From Lichenifustis flavocetrariae (GTDB lineage Bacteria; Pseudomonadota; Alphaproteobacteria; Rhizobiales; Beijerinckiaceae), in NCBI RefSeq assembly GCF_026130545.1, contig NZ_JAMOIM010000031.1:1-54064 (forward strand): a stretch of DNA of 54,064 nt, given 5' to 3'. This document shows positions 28,242 to 35,996 of this stretch, one piece after another. How positions within the stretch are numbered: the stretch's first letter is position 1; every line of letters starts with the position of its first letter. Position numbers and translations under genes: made by a program. Under the pieces are notes generated by a model. The model was not told where the DNA came from and ran no database searches. It was given only the letters and a program-made list of their open reading frames with translations.

Positions 28242-29684
28242 ATGATGAACATCACGCGCCGCGCTCTGCTGGCTGGTGCAGGCGCCCTCGCCGCGACCGG
28301 CTCGGTGGTCCGAGCAAGCACCGTTCGAGCATCGGAAGCCACCTCGACCGTGCTGACGGCGGGACGCAGGACGCTCGATGTCAACGGGCGTCCGGCCAGC
28401 GTTTTCGGTCTGCGGCAACCCGACGGCACGGCGGGCCTCTTCACCGAGGTCGACGTGCCGTTCCGCGTGACCCTCCGCAACGAGATTGGCGTCGATACGC
28501 TGGTCCATTGGCATGGGCTGACGCCGCCCTATCGTCAGGACGGTGTCTCCGGCATATCAGGGCCGCCGATCCCGGCCGGCGCGTCGGCGCGATACGACTT
28601 TCCGCTCGCTTTTCCCGGCACCTTCTGGATGCATTCCCATCAGGGAATGCAGGAGCAATCCTTGCTGAGCGCACCGCTAATTATCCGACCAAAGGGCGGC
28701 ATCGGAGATCGCCAAGAGGTCGTGATGCTGCTGCACGACTTTGCTTTTCGTGCCCCGTCGGAGATCTACGCCGGGTTACGCCATCCGAAGGCAGGGGACA
28801 AAGGCGGGTCGGCCGGCGGCACGAGCGAGATGGTGGGGATGCACAAGGCGTCCGCGCCCAAGATGTCAAGGGATCTGAACGACGTCTCCTATGACGCCCT
28901 CCTGGCCAACGATCGCACGGTCGCCGATCCCGACGTCGTCCGGGTCGAGCAGGGCGGCCGCATTCTACTCCGCGTCATCAATGCCGCCGCCTCCAGCAAT
29001 TTCCTCATCGATCTCGGCGCGCATAGCGCGCTCCTCGTAGCGGTCGATGGTCATCCCGTCCAACCCGTCGCGGCGTCCGCCTTTCCGGTCGCGGTGGCCC
29101 AGCGCATTGATCTCGAGATTCGGCTCGATGCGGGCCCATCGGCCCTTCCGGTGTTCGCGACCCTCGAAGGCGAGGCCAAACGGAGCGCGCTGCTCCTCGC
29201 AACCGCCGCCGGGACCATTCCGAAACTGGCCATTCTGGCCGCGGCGAAAGCAGCACCCTTGAACCTTAACCTGGAGCGGCGTCTGCGCTCGATCGCGCCG
29301 CTCCCGCGCAAGGCGGCCGATCGCACGCATCGCGTCGATCTGACCGGCGACATGTCAACCTATGTCTGGAGCCTGAACGGCGTCACCTATGGGCAGGATT
29401 CGCCGCTGATGGTCGCCGCGGGCGATCGCGTCGAGTTGGTGATGACCAACAAGACGATGATGGCTCACCCGATGCACCTACATGGCCATGTGTTCCAAGT
29501 CGTCGCGATCGATGGACAGCGCTTCGATGGCGCGATGCGCGACACGGTCCTGGTGCCCCCGAAGTCGGTCGTGACGGTCGCCTTCGACGCCGACAATCCC
29601 GGCCACTGGGCGTTTCACTGCCACAACCTCTACCACATGGAAGCGGGGATGATGACGACTGTGCACTACGAGGGCACCTGGTGA
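28242..29684 (+). CDS. Multicopper oxidase (laccase-like), exported
   Basis: Starting at ATG 28242, the N-terminus has a Tat-type signal (MMNITRRALLAGAGALAATG). All four copper motifs are visible: HWHG in TLVHWHGLTPPYRQDG, HSHQG in FWMHSHQGMQEQ, HPMHLHGHVFQVVAIDG, and HCHNLYHMEAGMM. The last supplies the T1 Cys, His and an axial Met, as in CueO/CotA-type enzymes. It oxidises phenols or metal ions (Cu(I), Mn(II)) with reduction of O2 to water in the periplasm. Length (480 residues) fits. A Met-rich segment of CueO type is not obvious, so a copper-resistance role is not certain. Confidence 0.9.
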   Translation: MMNITRRALLAGAGALAATGSVVRASTVRASEATSTVLTAGRRTLDVNGRPASVFGLRQPDGTAGLFTEVDVPFRVTLRNEIGVDTLVHWHGLTPPYRQDGVSGISGPPIPAGASARYDFPLAFPGTFWMHSHQGMQEQSLLSAPLIIRPKGGIGDRQEVVMLLHDFAFRAPSEIYAGLRHPKAGDKGGSAGGTSEMVGMHKASAPKMSRDLNDVSYDALLANDRTVADPDVVRVEQGGRILLRVINAAASSNFLIDLGAHSALLVAVDGHPVQPVAASAFPVAVAQRIDLEIRLDAGPSALPVFATLEGEAKRSALLLATAAGTIPKLAILAAAKAAPLNLNLERRLRSIAPLPRKAADRTHRVDLTGDMSTYVWSLNGVTYGQDSPLMVAAGDRVELVMTNKTMMAHPMHLHGHVFQVVAIDGQRFDGAMRDTVLVPPKSVVTVAFDADNPGHWAFHCHNLYHMEAGMMTTVHYEGTW

Positions 29685-29901
29685 CCTGTTACGGAACAAC
29701 GCTCATTTACGGCCCGGACAGGCGGCTCTTGTTGTCGGCGTGAGGAGGCACCCAAAATCTCTGGATGCGCTCGATGGAGCAGGCCCCAAAACTCGCACAC
29801 AGACCATCGTCGCGTTGCCTTGGATACGGTAGTCCGCCTTACAAGGAACCGGCGAGAGTCCGAAAGCTCCGGTCTCGCCAACGCATGAGAGCGTCTGAAC
29901 T

Positions 29902-31265
29902 CTACGGTGACGCTGGGTCCCGGTCCATTGCTCTGACCTCGGCATCGGTTGAGCGTGCGTCGTAGATCGAGCGCCGTTCGATGGTGCGTGAAACCAACGT
30001 CGCCGTGGCGACGCCGAGCAGCAACGGGACGATGAAGGAGCGGTCGCGTCCGGTTAGCTCCATCATCAGCACGACGGCCGAGATCGGGCCGTGCGTCGTG
30101 GCGCCCAGCACGGACTCGCCACCGACGAGCGCGAATTCTCCCGCCGGAACGCCGGCCACAGCCAAAACCAGGCGTGCCCGAGAACGCCGCCAAGCAGCGC
30201 CCCGAGCGTCAGCGACCGCGTGAACAGCCCCGCCCGGCGCGGCATTGCCAAGGCAGAGGAATGTCGGGATGGGTTTCAGCGACAGGAGCGCGAGCAGCGT
30301 CGCGAACTGCACATTGCCCAGGAAGCCGAGCTCGGAAACGTCCTTGCCGTTGCCCAGCAATTGCGGAAACCAGATCGAGACCACCCCGCGCCCACCGAGC
30401 GCGATGGCCAACACCGCGAGGCGCTGACAGCCTTTTGGATTGTGGTGGTCGGCCCAGGCGATCGCCCGGACATAGACGACCGAAACCACGCCGGCAATCG
30501 GCCCGGCGAGCACCGCCCAGACCGAGATCGATAGCGGGGCGGGGTAGTCGGGGATCGGATAGGTCACGGCATCGGGCAGGACCGGCCACGAGATAGCCGT
30601 TGCGATGAGCGAGGCCATGATCGCCGGCAGCACCAAGCGCAGCGAGAGCGCCCCGCGCATCACCTCGAGGGCGAACAGCGCGCCGCCGAGCGGAACCCCG
30701 TAGGCCGCCGCCATCCCGGCGCCGGCGCCGCAGGCGACCAGAAGCCGCCGTCGCTGGTGGACAGGCCAGCGCGATCGCAGAAGGCATTAGCCGCCACGGC
30801 ACCCGCCTGCTTGGGAGCCCCCTCCCGCCCGAGTGAGGCGCCCATGCCGACGATCACGACCAAGAGCATCTTGCTGCCCAGCGTGCGCAGTGACGGCAGT
30901 CGCTCCGCGTGAAACCAGATCGCGGCGGTGATGTCGATGCCGTTGCCGCTGCAGAGGCGCGTGAGGACGAGCTGCCCGGCCCCCGTCACCATGCTGGCCC
31001 CGAGCAGGACCAGGATGTGCCGCAACGCCCCCGCGTTGCCCGCAGCTTCGAGCAAGGTTCCAGGATCGGGCCACATGACGTGCTGCACCAGCCGCAGCAG
31101 GCTGGTCAGCGCCACGGCGGCGAAGCCCGTCGTGACACCAATGAGCGCCACCACGATCCAGAACGCGGCGGCGCCGGCTTGACGCAGCGTCGTTGGGACT
31201 TCCTCGCGAGCGGTTGGATGATCCAATAGATCGACATGACTTCTCACGCGGCGAGAGCGCCACAA
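29902..31265 (-). pseudogene. ClC-type chloride channel/antiporter, broken by three 1-base indels
   Basis: Translated in pieces the minus strand is a ClC protein: AFWIVVALIGVTTGFAAVAL, GMGASLGREGAPKQAGAV (selectivity GREGP-like motif, here GREGA), then YGVPLGGALFALEVM and GALLGGVLGHAWFWLW, TTHGPISAVVLMMELTGRD. Restoring the protein needs one added base near 30750, one removed base in a C-run at 30228-30231, and one added base near 30152. The last two compensate each other. All are in short homopolymers. This is either a recent pseudogene or an assembly with homopolymer errors. In life it would exchange Cl- across the inner membrane. Confidence 0.8.
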
Positions 31266-31902
31266 TCACAGGACCGCGTGCCGGCGGCGCACCAGTGTGT
31301 CAATGCCAGTCTCGCCCCGGGAACGGCGGCATAGCCACATGTCCAAGGTTCGCCACGGCGGGTGGGGTTCACGTGGCGTAAGCCAACCAGCCGGCTTCAA
31401 AGCGATGACCTCCGTTTCTGAACGTTTGCCTGGGCAATCCAGCACACCCCAGGAGCCTAGGTCTGTCTCGCACTTTTCGGATGCAATAAGATCTTCAGCG
31501 AATGTCGGCTCAATGTGATCCAGGCTACAAACCGGACATTCTCCTTTCGGCCAAGCTTTCCCGTTCGCGGCCAATCAGCTTCAGCTAAAGCAGACCTCCC
31601 CGGCATCGTCGTGTCGGCAGGTGTCACGCGAACTCGGCTGACGATCTCTGGCTGCGGTCAGTGACGATCACGAGCCAACACTCGAATCTGGCCGGTAGCG
31701 GCCGTCAGTAGCCTCAATTGGTGAGACATGCCGGTCTGGAAGCCGTGCAGCCTCGCACGTACGTCGCGTGACGTCGGGCTGCCCGGAATGAGCTGCAGAG
31801 ACGTCAGCGAGATCCGTCGCGAGATCTCCCCAAGAGCTTGGGATCGATTTGGGATTTCAATTTTGATTTCCCCCTTCTCAAGTTCAACAAGGATATCACG
31901 TC
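31266..31902. other. Intergenic, including the leader of the next gene
   Basis: No gene with family resemblance or a convincing start was found in these 640 bases. It marks the change from the metabolic cluster to the mobile-element backbone. The last 55 bases form a leader shared with the gene at 32948. Confidence 0.5.
31848..31902 (+). repeat. Shared leader, copy 1
   Basis: This segment reads TTTGGGATTTCAATTTTGAT then TTCCCCCTT and ends at the ATG of the 31903 gene. It is nearly the same as the segment at 32889-32947, and the similarity runs through the first ten codons of both genes. It contains a C-rich polypyrimidine tract about 27 bases before the start. Confidence 0.75.
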
Positions 31903-32637
31903 ATGGCCAACAATAATTGTAAGCTCTCGCCAACGCCCGCTCTGAACATCGATCTCCTGGCAGGGATCCGTCAGATGTTCACACCCAATGAGATCGAAGT
32001 CATCGCGACCGCCTTGGCGGGATCTCCTCCGACAGAGGCGATGACCTTTGGAGAGATGTTCCGCCGCAGACTTCGCACGAGCAGCCTTCTTCAGTCGATA
32101 GTGCGCCGCTGGCGTCTCGATGTCGGCACCCTGGTCGACAAGTTCGCATGTGCGACGCCCGAGATGCTCATCGAATTGGGGAGGGCGGTCGAAGCCTGGT
32201 ACGACATCTGCCATCGGGAAGGTCTCTACCCTTGGGGCAGATCCTCGGAAGTCGTCTTGTCACGCGTTGGCTTGCACGCGGTCACAGGACCGGCGGCCTG
32301 GGGCTTCGCGGTTGCGATCCATCAGTCCACGTCGAGCGAGTTCGTCCTGCGGGATAGCCCGGGTGCGATGGACTTCGACACCATGCCGGATGTCGCGTCG
32401 CTGGCCCATGCCGTGCTGGAGCAGCACCGGGACTGGATGACGGATCCTGATGGCGCGTATCGGCTCGTCACCCAACTCGCGAAGCTGACAGGGCACCGGT
32501 ACTTCCGCCTTGATGCCCGCCTGGGTCGCCCCATCCTGACGGCGATCACCACCTCGGCTCTGGCGCACGACTTGGCCGATGGCAGCCTTCGGCACCTGTG
32601 GCTGCAAGGCGTTAACGCACCTCAAAGCGGGACGTAA
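31903..32637 (+). CDS. Hypothetical protein of the mobile-element backbone
   Basis: I do not recognise this 244-residue protein. It begins MANNNCKLSPTPALNIDLLA and contains a helical first half (IRQMFTPNEIEVIATALAGS, ELGRAVEAWYDICHREGLYP) and a GPAAWGFAVAIHQSTSSEFV segment. No membrane helix, signal peptide or metal motif is seen. The first ten codons and the leader match those of the 32948 gene although the bodies differ. The next gene lies 310 bases downstream after a hairpin. The G+C content and wobble use fit a genuine gene. Confidence 0.65.
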   Translation: MANNNCKLSPTPALNIDLLAGIRQMFTPNEIEVIATALAGSPPTEAMTFGEMFRRRLRTSSLLQSIVRRWRLDVGTLVDKFACATPEMLIELGRAVEAWYDICHREGLYPWGRSSEVVLSRVGLHAVTGPAAWGFAVAIHQSTSSEFVLRDSPGAMDFDTMPDVASLAHAVLEQHRDWMTDPDGAYRLVTQLAKLTGHRYFRLDARLGRPILTAITTSALAHDLADGSLRHLWLQGVNAPQSGT

Positions 32638-32673
32638 GACGTCCTACGCCAGCTGGGATTGAGCACCTGCCGG

Positions 32674-32703
32674 TCCTGGAGCGAGAGAGATCTCGCTCCA
32701 GGA
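32674..32703 (+). terminator. Stem-loop after the 31903 gene
   Basis: A 13-bp perfect stem (32674-32686 with 32691-32703; arm TCCTGGAGCGAGA) closes on a four-base GAGA loop of the GNRA type. It sits 37 bases after the stop codon. There is no U-run, so termination would not be of the standard intrinsic kind; it may protect the mRNA 3' end. Confidence 0.5.
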
Positions 32704-32888
32704 GATCGCGGGCGGCTCCTCGCAATCCGGACCATATCGCGAGACTACCCTGCCTTCTCGCGCCCCACCGTTGCGCCCCACCGATCAATGCCCCGTCGGG
32801 CCTTCGCGCCAGAGCGAAAGCGGATGACACGATCCGCGTCACTGCTGCAGCGGCGGTGATTGGCATTTCTCTCAAGCCTCTCAGTTCT

Positions 32889-32947
32889 TTTGGGATTTCG
32901 ATTTGATTTCCCCCTTTCAACCTTCAACCATCAAGGATGACACTCAG
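32889..32947 (+). repeat. Shared leader, copy 2
   Basis: TTTGGGATTTCGATTTGATT then TCCCCCTTT precedes the ATG at 32948. It is the counterpart of 31848-31902, and the coding similarity continues as ATGxCCxACAxxxATxGTA then GCTCTCGCCA. The C-rich tract lies about 30 bases before the start. Confidence 0.75.
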
Positions 32948-33685
32948 ATGACCGACACCAATCGTAGGCTCTCGCCAGGCGCTCAGCGGGTCCGTGAGCA
33001 GCGCCTCGCGCTTCTCGACGCCCATCGCTGGCCGCAGTTCGGAGGCACCGCGCTCGACCGCAAGCCGCCGCCCGTCTTCGCTGCCGGACGCGATGAGCAG
33101 CCACACGGCAGCGCCTTTCTCGGGATCATGCGCTGCACCGGCACAGATCGGATCGGCGCCCGACTGCACCATCCGGTGCGCGTGATCTCCGAGATGATCG
33201 CTGCCCATCCGGTCGCTCACCTGCGCGCCATCAACGCAGTGCGCTACGGCGAGACCTATCTCGAAGACACAGGTGGGTTCGGCCTCGCCACATCGGGATG
33301 GGACGACTGGACCCTGGAGCCGATCCCAAGCGACACGCCGGTCGCACCGTACAGCCCCGTGACGATCGCGGCTGACGTCCTCACCGTGGCGCTGCCACCC
33401 GGCCTGACGGTGCGCCAGTTCCATGCCGCTGTGACGCGCGCCATCAAAGCCACGGCGTTGCACCTCTATGTGCGCACCCGCTCCGGCGAAGACTGCTGCA
33501 CGCTGAGCGTGACGTCCCCGGAAAGACTCTGCCGCGCCACCAACGATCCGCTGGCCGGCGGGGGACCCGTGGAAGATCTTCACCTGGTCGATCCGCAGCA
33601 CGACCTGCGTCGACTGATCCGGGTGGTGGAGAATGTCGTCGCCACGGCGGCAAAGGCATCGCCGAGCGGACCGAACGCAGGCTGA
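32948..33685 (+). CDS. Hypothetical protein of the mobile-element backbone
   Basis: This 245-residue protein is not recognised. It begins MTDTNRRLSPGAQRVREQRL, almost the same first residues as the 31903 product. The C-terminal part has LTVALPPGLTVRQFHAAVTR, which resembles LQVLLPAGMTHEAFDIALTE in the 34976 product, so the two may share a domain. It contains no signal peptide or membrane segment. The start is fixed by the conserved leader. Predicted cytoplasmic; role unknown but probably tied to the replication and DNA-processing module. Confidence 0.65.
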   Translation: MTDTNRRLSPGAQRVREQRLALLDAHRWPQFGGTALDRKPPPVFAAGRDEQPHGSAFLGIMRCTGTDRIGARLHHPVRVISEMIAAHPVAHLRAINAVRYGETYLEDTGGFGLATSGWDDWTLEPIPSDTPVAPYSPVTIAADVLTVALPPGLTVRQFHAAVTRAIKATALHLYVRTRSGEDCCTLSVTSPERLCRATNDPLAGGGPVEDLHLVDPQHDLRRLIRVVENVVATAAKASPSGPNAG

Positions 33686-33779
33686 GCGCGATCTGACGGT
33701 CGGCAGCCAGGCGGCAAATGAGTCAGGTGGCCGACGTCGCAGACGACTGTCGGAACAGCCGGATCTCACCCGGCAGCTT

Positions 33780-33911
33780 GGCAGGCGGAGCCTGCCCCTC
33801 TGACAGCGCGACCAAGGCCTTTGTCCCTCGCGCTGTCAGGTCCGAACACACAGGAAAGAAGGCGTCCTGCCTTTTTGAAGCTTCAGAGTTTTTTGCCCCC
33901 GTTCTGAAGCT
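33780..33911 (+). other. Structured segment with three stem-loops
   Basis: Three successive inverted repeats occur: 33780-33785 with 33791-33796 (GGCAGG/CCTGCC); 33801-33811 with 33828-33838 (11 bp perfect, TGACAGCGCGA); and 33879-33888 with 33902-33911 (AGCTTCAGAG/TTCTGAAGCT, one G-U). The 11-bp stem encloses AAGGCCTT. This lies between two genes, about 60 bases before the 33970 start. It could be a leader RNA, a terminator group or a protein-binding region; no family is recognised. Confidence 0.5.
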
Positions 33912-33969
33912 GGCGCAGCCGAGATCAACCAAGACGGCGCGAGTGTCCCCGCGGGGCCGAGACCCACCC

Positions 33970-34311
33970 ATGACCATAATCTATGATGCAAACTTGCGTT
34001 TGCCCGATGACGCACGCGCCATGACCGAAACGCTCTGGCCGCGCTGGCTCGCTGACCTCGACCGCTACGACGGCCGGGGGACCGCGGTGACCGACCCGAC
34101 CGAGAAACTCCAGGTTCGGCTCAGCCTGACCGCGACCGCGCTGTTGCTGGCCGCTCTACCGGCAAGCCAAATCGATGACCTGCGGGCCAAGACACTCGTT
34201 GCGGCGTGGCTGCGCACGAACGATCTCGGCGACAATACGCTCGAGATGGTCGAAGCGGCCATCACGGCCGACATGGCCCGCCTGCAGCCCGTGGACGACC
34301 TGCTGGTCTGA
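33970..34311 (+). CDS. Small hypothetical protein
   Basis: This 113-residue protein reads MTIIYDANLRLPDDARAMTE, LWPRWLADLDRYDGRGTAVT, TATALLLAALPASQIDDLRA. It is acidic and helical, with no motif I recognise. The frame is open upstream to 33718, but the structured segment there makes the ATG at 33970 the better start. It sits in the same direction as the rest of the module. Confidence 0.55.
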   Translation: MTIIYDANLRLPDDARAMTETLWPRWLADLDRYDGRGTAVTDPTEKLQVRLSLTATALLLAALPASQIDDLRAKTLVAAWLRTNDLGDNTLEMVEAAITADMARLQPVDDLLV

Positions 34312-34365
34312 GACGGTTGCAGCAGAAGGGCAGGGTGGAGCGGGCTCGATCCGCGTGGCGGCCCA

Positions 34366-34546
34366 ACGCCGATCCTGGGTGATCCCGACTTCGATCATCA
34401 CGATGCAAGTGTCCGCTTCACGGTCAGACTGTCTTTTTCTCCCCCCTTCTTGACCTTCTCACCAACAACCCGGCCGACGCGCGCTGCGCCGACCGGATCG
34501 CAGCTCCCTCCACACAACACAATCCAACCCTGCAAAGGAACGTACC
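34366..34546 (+). repeat. Duplicated leader, copy A (before the decayed gene)
   Basis: This copy starts at ACGCCGATCC and runs to the ATG at 34547. It contains a polypyrimidine tract (TTTTTCTCCCCCCTTCTTGA) and a well conserved block CCAACAACCCGGCCGACGCG. The matching copy is 434 bases downstream at 34800-34975. It is an imperfect tandem duplication of leader plus gene. Confidence 0.8.
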
Positions 34547-34812
34547 ATGAACATCAAATCATCGACCGCTCTCTCATCCTGGCGTGTCGTCAGCGCCGAC
34601 GAACGCAGCACCTGCGAGCGCATACGACTTGCCGCCCCGCCGGTGGACACCGCCCTGTTTGCCTCCGGGCTGATCGTTCCGTCGCCAACCAGAGGGGGAG
34701 GGCGCTCGCCTATTTGGTGAGCTCCTCCGGCTTGACACAGATTCATGACAACCCCTGCGTCTTCAAATACGGCGCCACCTGCGCATCGACGATCGAAGCA
34801 CGCCGATCCTGA
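34547..34812 (+). pseudogene. Decayed partial copy of the 34976 gene
   Basis: The start MNIKSSTALSSW...SADERS and the later APPVDTALFASGLIV mirror MNTQTSNALASW and APPPVDTALFASEAY of the intact gene. About 55 internal residues are deleted between them. The frame then shifts and continues as RALAYLVSSSGLTQIHDNPC in another frame (compare TALAYVAGCRGMAQIYEEIH). The copy ends at ARRS-stop, after which the second leader begins. It is a clear decayed tandem duplicate. Confidence 0.75.
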
Positions 34813-34975
34813 GTGATCCGACTTCGATCATCGCTGATGGGGACCTCTGCTTAACGGGCAGGTTTTTCTCTCCCCCCTTTTGACTTTCCACCAACAACCC
34901 GGCCGACGCGCTCTGTGCCGACCGGATCGCAACTCCCTGCACCCAGCAAAACGCAACTCATCAAAGGAACATAAC
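34800..34975 (+). repeat. Duplicated leader, copy B (before the intact gene)
   Basis: Same order of blocks as copy A: ACGCCGATCC, ACTTCGATCATC, TTTTTCTCTCCCCCCTTTTG, CCAACAACCCGGCCGACGCG, CAAAGGAAC, then ATG at 34976. The C-rich tract is about 94 bases upstream of the start. The AAAGGAA near the start is the ribosome site. Confidence 0.8.
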
Positions 34976-35893
34976 ATGAACACGCAGACCTCTAACGCCC
35001 TCGCATCCTGGCTGGCGCTCAGCGCCAACGATCGCACCGCCTTCGAGCGCGCCCGCTTGGCCTTGACGGCAGCCGCGCCGCAGCCCTCACTCGAGCCCGA
35101 CGCGGCTCCTCCTCAGGCCCCGGCGACGCGCGAGAGCGAGCCTGTCACACAGCGCATCGCGCAGCCGCAGCAGCTCAGCCTGCTGCCGTTGCCGCCCAGC
35201 GCAAGCCCGCGGCGCGGCCGCCTGGCACCTCCGCCAGTCGACACCGCCCTGTTCGCCTCCGAGGCCTATCGGGCGATCGCGGGCGGCGGTGGAACGGCTT
35301 TGGCGTATGTCGCGGGCTGCCGCGGCATGGCGCAGATCTACGAGGAGATTCACACCACGTTCTACAAGGCTGGATCGACCAGCGCCTCGGCGATCGCCGC
35401 GCGGATGCGCAGCTTGAACGACGCGGGCTACGCCTCCTATCGCCGGCTCGGCAATGAGGTCGTGGCCGAGCCTGAGTTCGACGGCTGGAGTGCCGCCAGC
35501 CTGCCGCTGCATGGTCCCCGGCCGCCAAATAGCCCAGTCACGGGTCTTGGCAATGCGCTCCAGGTCCTTCTCCCGGCCGGCATGACCCACGAGGCCTTCG
35601 ACATCGCCCTCACCGAACACCTGTGGTCGGTGTCCTTAGCAACCATCGCGGCGAAGCCGGCCTTTCGCCTCACATGCATCGGTCGCGGCTTCGATATCGG
35701 TCGCCTGCAACGCTTCACGCTGAAGCAGGACAAATCCGGTTTCAAGGCGGCCTGCGAGCTCGTGCGTCTGTCGCCACGCTGGGAGGCCGATGCTTTCGCG
35801 GATCTCATCGAGGGCATCATCGCCGACTTCGTGCTCGCCCGCTCCCGTGCTCGCAACCCGAGCCCGATGAGCCGCCACGCCATCGAACGCTGA
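34976..35893 (+). CDS. Hypothetical protein of the mobile-element backbone
   Basis: This 305-residue protein starts at ATG 34976, after AAAGGAA. The first 85 residues are Ala/Pro-rich and likely disordered. The remainder begins PPPVDTALFASEAYRAIAGG and reads GTALAYVAGCRGMAQIYEEI, STSASAIAARMRSLNDAGYA, LQVLLPAGMTHEAFDIALTE, AACELVRLSPRWEADAFADL. I do not recognise the family. The LPxGxT segment is also found in the 32948 product. It precedes the exonuclease VII pair by about 100 bases and may be transcribed with it. Confidence 0.65.
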   Translation: MNTQTSNALASWLALSANDRTAFERARLALTAAAPQPSLEPDAAPPQAPATRESEPVTQRIAQPQQLSLLPLPPSASPRRGRLAPPPVDTALFASEAYRAIAGGGGTALAYVAGCRGMAQIYEEIHTTFYKAGSTSASAIAARMRSLNDAGYASYRRLGNEVVAEPEFDGWSAASLPLHGPRPPNSPVTGLGNALQVLLPAGMTHEAFDIALTEHLWSVSLATIAAKPAFRLTCIGRGFDIGRLQRFTLKQDKSGFKAACELVRLSPRWEADAFADLIEGIIADFVLARSRARNPSPMSRHAIER

Positions 35894-35996
35894 GCGCGTG
35901 CCGGGGCGGCGGTCCCTCGTGATCGCCGCCCGGCCCGCCGGGCCCGAGCCCTGTTCCGCAAGCTCCTTTCTTTCCGCCCATCATCTGGATCTCCCC

